DNA from: Pseudorhodobacter antarcticus
Lineage (GTDB): Bacteria; Pseudomonadota; Alphaproteobacteria; Rhodobacterales; Rhodobacteraceae
Assembly (NCBI GenBank): GCA_945860375.1
Contig: CAMAQR010000134.1
Coordinates: 1 to 5,181, forward strand
DNA length: 5,181 nucleotides
Reading direction: 5' to 3'
In this document: positions 1 to 4,282 of the stretch, in pieces
How positions within the stretch are numbered: the stretch's first letter is position 1
Layout of the letters: every line of letters starts with the position of its first letter
The notes under the pieces: model-generated
Database searches by the model: none
What the model was told of the DNA's origin: nothing
What the model saw: only the letters and a program-made list of their open reading frames with translations
Program-made: the position numbers and the translations under genes

Positions 1-293
1 CTGTCGCCATCGAGCAACAGGTTCTGCTGGCTGACATAGGCGACATAAGCCGATTCGTCATTTTCGGCGAGCAGATGGTAAAAGGGCTGGTCCTTGCGCG
101 GCCGCACGCCTTCGGGAATGGCGTTCCACCACTCTTCGGTATTGTTGAATACCGGATCGACATCGAAGATCACACCGCGAAACGGAAACAGCCGATGGCG
201 AACGATGTCACCAATGGTGAATGTTGCCGGTATCGCGCTGCCATCAACAGCCGCCCCGCTTCGAAATTCAGTGCCCTTCATACGCTCGATCAT
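1..293 (-). CDS. hspQ: HspQ / YccV-like hemimethylated-DNA-binding heat shock protein, 3' end beyond window
   Basis: The leftward frame encodes 97 visible residues and runs off the left edge; the family is usually about 105-110 residues, so only a short tail is missing. The sequence carries the family hallmarks RHRLFPFRGVIFDVDP (about residues 32-47), NNTEEWW, the block RPRKDQPFYHLLAEN, and YVAYVSQQNLL. In enterobacteria this small cytosolic protein is known as a hemimethylated oriC-binding protein and as a modulator of Lon proteolysis; its role here is inferred from family. I chose the ATG at 293 because AGGG lies 8 nt upstream. An in-frame ATG at 281 lacks a comparable site, though the conserved core would be intact with either. 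The gene stands alone behind a good promoter at 343-370 and is divergent from the tRNA gene. Confidence 0.93.
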   Translation of the reverse strand, partial: MIERMKGTEFRSGAAVDGSAIPATFTIGDIVRHRLFPFRGVIFDVDPVFNNTEEWWNAIPEGVRPRKDQPFYHLLAENDESAYVAYVSQQNLLLDGD

Positions 294-342
294 GCATTCA
301 ACCCTGTGTCCCGCCCTGCAGCCCGGGGTAGTCCAACCGCTA

Positions 343-370
343 ATATAGGGACGGATCGCGCCGCGTGAAG
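343..370 (-). promoter_or_regulatory. Probable hspQ promoter
   Basis: On the minus strand CTTCAC (370-365) and CTATAT (348-343) are separated by 16 nt. This is close to the alphaproteobacterial housekeeping pattern CTTGAC-N17-CTATAT, with one mismatch in the -35 box and none in the -10 box. It would give a leader of about 40 nt before the hspQ ATG. The extended -10 also resembles alphaproteobacterial heat-shock promoters (CYTATNT), so sigma-32 input is possible, but the -35 box does not settle it. Confidence 0.6.
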
Positions 371-410
371 GCCTTGTGACGGGATGATGACGCCGCAGCC
401 CGACATAGGG

Positions 411-440
411 CTTGGCAACCCCGCCCCGCCTCGTCTATAC
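411..440 (+). promoter_or_regulatory. Probable tRNA-Ser promoter
   Basis: CTTGGC (411-416) and CTATAC (435-440) are separated by 18 nt, matching the alphaproteobacterial CTTGAC/CTATAT pattern well. A GC-rich stretch (gcgccgcc) follows the -10 box, as expected for stringently controlled stable-RNA promoters. The predicted start near 447 leaves a leader of about 50 nt to be removed by RNase P at base 497. Confidence 0.6.
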
Positions 441-496
441 GCGCCGCCTTCGACCGGTTGCTCAAAAAGCGGCCAGCCCCAACGGGCCACCCCTGA

Positions 497-586
<90 letters not shown>

Positions 587-655
587 TCGCCGCTAGCCAC
601 AAATCTCTCTGTGAGCCGGGCGGTGTCAGAAAATCCCGTTGTATTACAGAGTTTG

Positions 656-727
656 TCCGAACTGGCTCCGGACCGCGTTTCCAGGGAAACGGCCGATTTT
701 CTCTCCGAACGGGCTGATTGTCTCTGG
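656..727. repeat. Short imperfect direct repeats
   Basis: The 12-mer tccgaactggct at 656-667 recurs at 704-715 with one change. The segments starting aacggccgatt (688) and aacgggctgatt (708) form an imperfect tandem repeat of about 20 bp that shares GATTnTCTCT. They lie next to a tRNA gene at the edge of an accessory block. No function can be assigned; protein-binding sites or a decayed recombination site are possible. Confidence 0.4.
676..691 (+). terminator. Weak candidate terminator for tRNA-Ser
   Basis: CGTTTCC (676-682) and GGAAACG (685-691) form a perfect inverted repeat with almost no loop, followed five bases later by TTTT (697-700). It is about 90 nt beyond the tRNA. The tight loop and delayed, short T tract make it a poor intrinsic terminator, so this is only a candidate. 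Confidence 0.25.
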
Positions 728-730
728 ACC

Positions 731-756
731 TCCGCACCGTGGCGATTCGGTGCGGA
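731..756. repeat. Perfect 9-bp inverted repeat (hairpin)
   Basis: TCCGCACCG (731-739) pairs perfectly with CGGTGCGGA (748-756) across an 8-nt loop. No T tract follows on either strand, so it is not a standard intrinsic terminator. It could be a protein-binding palindrome or an RNA structure in the 3' tail of the nuclease transcript. Confidence 0.55.
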
Positions 757-858
757 ACTGAAAACGTCAGTAATTTCAGCATGATTTGAGACCGTCAGGG
801 CGGCAGGTTTGCGAAAGCACCGGCTCTCGAGACAAACCCAGAACGAACCAGTGGCATT

Positions 859-881
859 GGTGCCGCCGCCCTGGGGGCACC
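859..881 (-). terminator. Weak candidate terminator after the nuclease gene
   Basis: GGTGCC (859-864) and GGCACC (876-881) form a GC-rich 6-bp stem with an 11-nt loop, starting 8 nt beyond the nuclease stop codon in its direction of transcription. No U tract follows, so termination here would need another factor. Confidence 0.25.
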
Positions 882-888
882 TGGGGTC

Positions 889-1380
889 CTAACGGCGGGC
901 TGCCCGCCACTCCCAAGGCATGTCGAACTGCCCCGACCAGACCCCACGGCTGGCCGCCCGTGCCTGGTCCTCAGCGCGGACGTAGTCCCGCGAGTAGCGC
1001 CGATAGGCAACCGCCCAGCCCTGTATGACCAGCCAGCCATTCACATCCAGGCCGCGGGAGCTGCAGACCGCCACCGTCCTACCGTAGCGATCGGTGTCGC
1101 GGGGATCACACGAGACGGTCGATCGCCCGATTTGATCAGACAGAGCCAGAGATGCCTGCTGGCCACAGCGCCACCGCTCGCCGGTCGGACGGGTACAAAG
1201 CTGGCGGCTCTCGGGCGCGTCGATGCCGTGGAGGCGGATGCGCACGCTATGGATCTCGATGGTGTCGCCGTCGATGACGCTGGCTAGGCCGACAATCGCT
1301 GCTGGCGCGGCAGGGCTGGACGTGCCTGCGAGGATCGTCAGGCCGAATGCAAAACCACTTATGAACCGGCGAATATTCAT
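889..1380 (-). CDS. Secreted thermonuclease-family (SNase-like) nuclease
   Basis: A 163-residue protein predicted to be an exported calcium-dependent phosphodiesterase acting on DNA or RNA. Residues 1 to about 28 form a signal peptide: basic MNIRR, a hydrophobic FISGFAFGLTILAG core and an Ala/Pro-rich end. The SNase core follows with all expected active-site positions: Asp37 and Asp39 in VIDGDT, Arg49 in IRLHGIDAPE, Asp54, Glu57, and Arg101 in DRYGR. The C-terminal NGWLVIQGWAVAYRRYS stretch (114-130) is also typical. Cysteines at 62, 72, 91 and 106 could form disulfides, consistent with export. The ATG at 1380 has AGGG 5 nt upstream. The gene lies 32 nt after an orphan 3' end of the small HTH gene, suggesting it was once the third gene of that operon. 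Periplasmic or external DNA degradation is the likely role; substrate is not evident. Confidence 0.9.
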   Translation of the reverse strand: MNIRRFISGFAFGLTILAGTSSPAAPAAIVGLASVIDGDTIEIHSVRIRLHGIDAPESRQLCTRPTGERWRCGQQASLALSDQIGRSTVSCDPRDTDRYGRTVAVCSSRGLDVNGWLVIQGWAVAYRRYSRDYVRAEDQARAASRGVWSGQFDMPWEWRAARR

Positions 1381-1385
1381 GGCTA

Positions 1386-1395
1386 CCCTATAGGG
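1386..1395. promoter_or_regulatory. Palindrome overlapping the nuclease ribosome-binding site
   Basis: CCCTATAGGG is a perfect 10-bp palindrome ending 5 nt from the nuclease ATG; its left edge overlaps the complement of the AGGG ribosome-binding site. It overlaps a second inverted repeat, AGGGGC-TG-GCCCCT (1392-1405). It could be an operator or a structure that affects translation start, or chance in GC-rich DNA. Confidence 0.3.
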
Positions 1396-1412
1396 GCTGG
1401 CCCCTGTGTCTG

Positions 1413-1472
1413 CTAGGGCTCAAGCGTCGCCCGGTGATCAGCCCACACCACCGGAAACCCCGTCAGCAGCCC
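1413..1472 (-). pseudogene. Orphan 3' end of the small HTH gene
   Basis: Read leftward from 1472 this encodes 19 residues, GLLTGFPVVWADHRATLEP, then TAG at 1415-1413. The first ten codons are base-for-base identical to codons 111-120 of the intact HTH gene, and the next few remain similar (WADHRA against WAEQRA) before diverging. The fragment has no start codon of its own and similarity ends abruptly at 1472/1473, so it is a detached gene end, not a gene. It probably marks where the ancestral gene ended before the cargo entered. Confidence 0.8.
1441..1472. repeat. Left copy of 32-bp perfect direct repeat
   Basis: Identical over 32 of 32 bases to 3921-3952 and in the same orientation. Going left of the copy, weaker similarity continues for about 20 bases (roughly 1421-1440 against 3901-3920). 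Going right, similarity stops at once, at the start of a short T run. The segment encodes GLLTGFPVVW of the HTH gene on the minus strand. Confidence 0.95.
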
Positions 1473-1488
1473 TTTTTGGATATCACGC

Positions 1489-2556
1489 TCAGTGCAGCTG
1501 CGGCACCGGCAACCATTTCGCAAACTTAGAAGTCTTGATCATCTTACCGCAGCACTTTTGAATATTAAGTCCTGAATTGCACGGACACAATTCCCGCGGA
1601 TTGAAAGACTCAGGGTCGTTTCTGATTATTCTGCGAATCGCTTGTTTTACATGACTCGAAATCGCCTCGCCTTTTGATTTTAGGGCAATATCAATACGCC
1701 CTAATTCGTCTACGCACTCCCCAACGATTTCAATTCCCTCAGCGAGCAAGCATCCGAACGTGTCCAGAAAGACCGTGCCGACGTGTCTCTGTTGGTGATG
1801 AGCTGAGTAGCCGTGGATATCTATTACTTTGATCTTCGACTCTGTTCTCTCGTAATTAGTCAATACACTGGCGAGGTTTGGGTGAGAGAATTCGCAGAAA
1901 AATTCGTAAGCGGCCCTGACACCCTTGATCCGCTTATCTAATACGTCGACGCCATTGAGTAGATCTTTCGCGGTCCTATCTGCAAAATCGCCTGGCTTAT
2001 AAGAAAATTTCCTCGTTCCGCGCAAACCGTGTTTCTTTAGTACAGCGTAATCAACCCTGACCCCTTCGAGTCGATCATCAATAAGAGATTGAATTGCATT
2101 GAACCAATCCATCCGCGCAAATTTTTCATCTTTTGGCTCCGAAATTTCTTGGAGGTCTATTTCCAAAAGAGCGGCGTTTCCAGAAATCTCTATGATCGAA
2201 CGCAAAGCCATTATTGACATAATTAGAGATTTTTCTTTAGCGTTAATATATGCCTGCGTTGCAAGTTCATCAGCATTTGAAGAGCGTGACCACCTAAAAA
2301 AATCAATCGAAGATTTGATAGAGGACCAGCTAAACACAGTCCCCCTCTTGTGCATCAATTTTTCCGAAGAAGAAGCATTTTCAATAAATTTATCTCTACC
2401 CGCAATATTAATTTGTAGATTTGCCAATATTCTATGGTTGAGCGTTAGGCGTTCGAAATTCAGACCGTGATTCGGATTTTTCGCTCGACTAGCTAATCTT
2501 TCCAAATTCCCGACGATCAGAGAAAAGTCGATCCTATCTTCTGAATTTCTGGCCAT
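1489..2556 (-). CDS. Uncharacterised helical protein with C-terminal SEC-C zinc motif
   Basis: A 355-residue protein with no enzymatic motif I recognise. Its C-terminus carries a SEC-C motif, CPCNSGLNIQKCCG (324-337), with zinc-binding candidates Cys324, Cys326, Cys335 and Cys336. The body is mostly helix-forming and includes YEFFCEFSHPN at about 230-240, which resembles the helical DUF5677-type domains often found with SEC-C; that match is from memory. No signal peptide or membrane segment is visible. Translation starts 17 nt after the stop of the HNH gene, so the two are probably one transcript; no strong ribosome-binding site precedes the ATG, which suggests coupling. Two sampled 60-base lines (2161-2220 and 2281-2340) are about 40-42% GC, far below the flanks, indicating a foreign source. 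A regulatory, adaptor or immunity role beside the nuclease is possible but not shown. Confidence 0.85.
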   Translation of the reverse strand: MARNSEDRIDFSLIVGNLERLASRAKNPNHGLNFERLTLNHRILANLQINIAGRDKFIENASSSEKLMHKRGTVFSWSSIKSSIDFFRWSRSSNADELATQAYINAKEKSLIMSIMALRSIIEISGNAALLEIDLQEISEPKDEKFARMDWFNAIQSLIDDRLEGVRVDYAVLKKHGLRGTRKFSYKPGDFADRTAKDLLNGVDVLDKRIKGVRAAYEFFCEFSHPNLASVLTNYERTESKIKVIDIHGYSAHHQQRHVGTVFLDTFGCLLAEGIEIVGECVDELGRIDIALKSKGEAISSHVKQAIRRIIRNDPESFNPRELCPCNSGLNIQKCCGKMIKTSKFAKWLPVPQLH

Positions 2557-2573
2557 GCTAATGGTCTTTCGTA

Positions 2574-3749
2574 CTATGCTTTTCCGCCAAGTATCTCGTT
2601 TCTGCGAATGAGGGCTTGGGCACTTGGAGCATCGCCGATAGCCACCGGGCGTCTAAGGGCCTTGCCGTTGAGGTGCCCGTAGTCGGTTTCGAGCAAGCTG
2701 TTCGCCAACATAACAGTATGCGAGACTGTGTCTATCGTGATCAAACCGCAGTCGAAAAGTGTGTGGATGTCAGCCCGCAGCAGGAGCCCGTTGTCAGTTC
2801 TATTAGTAAGCGGTCCTAGGTAGGGCACGATGTGCGCCGCCTCGAGAACGTCCTTCACGTCGCAATCGGTGATGGCACATCGACCGCCGTAGGCGCGAAG
2901 CAGCGCTTCGCGAAAGGCTCGCTGCCCTCGACGGCGGCTGATCTCCCGCGAAATACGCTCACGGGCGTCTTCCAAATCTCTTGGGTCAAATGGAGTGTCG
3001 CACGACTCATCCGGTGCGATTTGAGAGATCGGCTCAGCCCCTGCCGCACGCTGAAAGGCCTCAGCTTGCTCCGTGCTTATCGGGTCTCCGCTGGCTTGGG
3101 CGGCAAGCTGGTTTGCCTTGAGAATACTAATTGTCGTGGTCTCATCGACAATAGATGCCATCTGCGGATCGACCAGACGGGAAAAGCGGACCAACGCCAT
3201 CGGTTGCAGCTTGCCATTGCCAGCTTCTTGCATCATTGGCGGCTGAAGAAGGGTGCCTTCTCCAAATATGACTTTGGGTCCCGGCCCCTGTTTCAGAAGC
3301 CAAACTCGAGCCCCGACCTTGGCTTTGCGCGAAGATCTCAGCCGCCAAGGCTCATCGACGTAACCCTGAGATTGGAGGGTGGCGATCATCCTTAAAATGT
3401 TCTCGTGCGGCCATCCGGACGCTTTCCAGGTTAGGAGGAACGCCGAGCTTGCCGCCTCTGAGCGGCTGTCGACTTGTACCTCAAAGCCTAGGCTTTCCAA
3501 TGCTTTCATGACCGTGTTGCGGCCGCCAGTGAAGTCGGCCGCCGACATCGGCCCAAGTTCCGGGCGCGCATATCCGTGAGCGGCACCGAGAATGGCTTTG
3601 GAGTCGTAGCGTCGACCCTGCCAGATCAACTCGTAAGCCCGCGCCGGTCCAAAGCCGTACTTGGCCAGAAACTTGGCTCTGCCCAGGGCGTCGAATTCTT
3701 CGATCGCGCGCAGCACAGAAGTTCGGTCACGTATGGCAGAAAGCGACAA
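2574..3749 (-). CDS. HNH endonuclease with ScoMcrA-type N-terminal and EVE-like domains (type IV restriction candidate)
   Basis: A 391-residue cytosolic protein with three parts. Residues 1 to about 92 (RDRTSVLRAIEEFDALGR, FLAKYGFG, RRYDSKAILGAAHGY) match the N-terminal head domain of ScoMcrA-like enzymes. Residues about 103-195 (FLLTWKASGW, VGARVWLLKQG, GEGTL) look like an EVE/PUA-type reader of modified bases. Residues about 272-350 form an HNH_2-type nuclease with His306 in EAAHIVPY, Asn320 in DNGLLL and His329 in DIHTLFD, plus Cys291 and Cys296 in CAITDC. A modification-reading module joined to HNH suggests cleavage of modified foreign DNA. The start is TTG at 3749 with AGGA 6 nt upstream; no ATG or GTG fits, and the conserved head begins directly after it. 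No methyltransferase is nearby, which suits type IV. The modification recognised cannot be read from sequence. Confidence 0.88.
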   Translation of the reverse strand: MSLSAIRDRTSVLRAIEEFDALGRAKFLAKYGFGPARAYELIWQGRRYDSKAILGAAHGYARPELGPMSAADFTGGRNTVMKALESLGFEVQVDSRSEAASSAFLLTWKASGWPHENILRMIATLQSQGYVDEPWRLRSSRKAKVGARVWLLKQGPGPKVIFGEGTLLQPPMMQEAGNGKLQPMALVRFSRLVDPQMASIVDETTTISILKANQLAAQASGDPISTEQAEAFQRAAGAEPISQIAPDESCDTPFDPRDLEDARERISREISRRRGQRAFREALLRAYGGRCAITDCDVKDVLEAAHIVPYLGPLTNRTDNGLLLRADIHTLFDCGLITIDTVSHTVMLANSLLETDYGHLNGKALRRPVAIGDAPSAQALIRRNEILGGKA

Positions 3750-3880
3750 TGTAGATCCTATTTGAACAATACAGCCTTTGGCCGACTGCTGATTGGCGGT
3801 GGCGGCAGTTAAGTTCTTGGCTCGCTTGGTAACACTGTCAAGTGAACCGGCTCAGGTTGGTTCGAAAGATGTAGGCGGAC
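3750..3880 (-). promoter_or_regulatory. Cargo upstream region with candidate promoter
   Basis: This 131-bp gap separates the HTH gene stop from the HNH gene start. On the minus strand a perfect TTGACA, preceded by C, lies at 3841-3836. At 17 nt spacing the -10 position is AAGAAC (3818-3813), a poor match, so the promoter is only plausible. AGGA at 3759-3756 serves the TTG start at 3749. The cargo may have its own promoter here or be read through from the recombinase-HTH operon. Confidence 0.35.
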
Positions 3881-4282
3881 TCATAGGCAGTGACCAGCCA
3901 CGAGGCACGCCCGCTGCTCGGCCCACACCACCGGAAACCCCGTCAGCAGCCCGGCCATCGTCATGCCGGTCGGCTGTCGCCCCTCCATAATCGCCTCGAT
4001 GATCTCAGGGGCCAGCAGCGTCAGTCGCAGCACGCGGCCCACGTAGGACGCGTTGATTCTCTCCGCCGCGGCGACCTGCTCGATGGATGCATGGACCCCG
4101 GTCTCGATCAGCTTTCGCCACCGGAACGCCCGGGCGATGGCCTTGATCATGGTATTGTCGACCCGCGGCCTTGGGGCTGCCCAGATGGGTTTTCCGCCAT
4201 CGGGGGCGAGGATCAGCTTGCGGCCTCCGCGCTTGCGGATCTGCATGGGAATGCGGACCGTGAAGGTGTCGGTGGCGCTCAT
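3881..4282 (-). CDS. Small ParB/KorB-like HTH protein linked to serine recombinase
   Basis: A 133-residue protein. The first 40 residues are basic (IRKRGGRKLILAPDGG). Residues about 64-100 (SIEQVAAAERINASYVGRVL, then LTLLAPEIIEAI) resemble the helix-turn-helix and following helix of ParB/KorB-type DNA-binding proteins. Its ATG overlaps the recombinase stop (ATGA at 4282-4279) and AGAGGA lies 7 nt upstream inside the recombinase gene, so the two are translationally coupled. A role as partner, directionality factor or repressor of the recombinase is likely but inferred. Codons 111-120 coincide with the 32-bp repeat, and the tail after it (EQRACLVAGHCL) differs from the orphan end at 1413-1472 (DHRATLEP). 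The present 3' end is therefore probably a replacement delivered with the cargo. Similar small genes next to recombinases are common in alphaproteobacteria as I recall. Confidence 0.85.
   Translation of the reverse strand: MSATDTFTVRIPMQIRKRGGRKLILAPDGGKPIWAAPRPRVDNTMIKAIARAFRWRKLIETGVHASIEQVAAAERINASYVGRVLRLTLLAPEIIEAIMEGRQPTGMTMAGLLTGFPVVWAEQRACLVAGHCL
3921..3952. repeat. Right copy of 32-bp perfect direct repeat
   Basis: Identical to 1441-1472 in the same orientation. This copy lies inside the intact HTH gene, encoding residues 111-120 plus the first two bases of codon 121. The HTH reading frame runs through it without a break, so this side is the parental gene body. Confidence 0.95.

Larger units (their letters stand above)
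587..888. other. Intergenic region with short repeats and hairpins, no gene found
   Basis: No convincing coding sequence is visible between the tRNA and the stop codon of the nuclease gene. The stretch holds two short direct-repeat pairs (656-667 with 704-715, and 688-707 with 708-727), a compact inverted repeat at 676-691, a perfect 9-bp hairpin at 731-756, and a 6-bp hairpin at 859-881. It is the boundary between tRNA-linked core DNA and the accessory block, so an old integration endpoint could lie here, but none is identifiable from this sequence alone. Confidence 0.6.
1441..3920. mobile_element. Putative inserted two-gene cassette bounded by direct repeats
   Basis: This 2,480-bp unit comprises one repeat copy plus everything up to the second copy. 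It contains the HNH endonuclease gene, the SEC-C gene, their upstream region, and the substitute 3' end of the HTH gene. It encodes no recombinase, and no terminal inverted repeats or insertion-sequence genes are visible. Recombination between the two repeat copies would excise it as a circle and leave an in-frame HTH gene followed by the nuclease. The adjacent serine recombinase could act on it in trans, or plain homologous recombination between related elements could have formed it. The unit itself is visible in the sequence; mobility is inference. Confidence 0.5.

Noticed and set aside
731..756. Hairpin as a rho-independent terminator
   Set aside because: The stem is strong, but no T run follows on either strand.
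786..1040. Open frames overlapping the end of the nuclease gene
   Set aside because: They overlap the well-supported SNase-like gene, and their compositions are Pro/Arg-rich without motifs.
1441..1472. The 32-bp repeat as a direct product of serine-recombinase crossover
   Set aside because: Serine integrases normally share only a very short core between sites, so 32 identical bases are not explained by their usual chemistry; homologous recombination or another recombinase remains equally possible.
2832..3395. Open frame of 187 codons on the plus strand
   Set aside because: It lies opposite the HNH endonuclease gene, and nothing in its translation resembles a known domain.
2574..3749. Classic type II restriction-modification pair
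   Set aside because: No methyltransferase motifs occur in the neighbouring gene or elsewhere in the window, and the reader-plus-HNH layout fits a modification-dependent enzyme better.
1441..3952. CRISPR array or insertion sequence as explanation of the repeats
   Set aside because: There are only two copies, 2.4 kb apart, inside coding sequence; no Cas genes, transposase or terminal inverted repeats accompany them.
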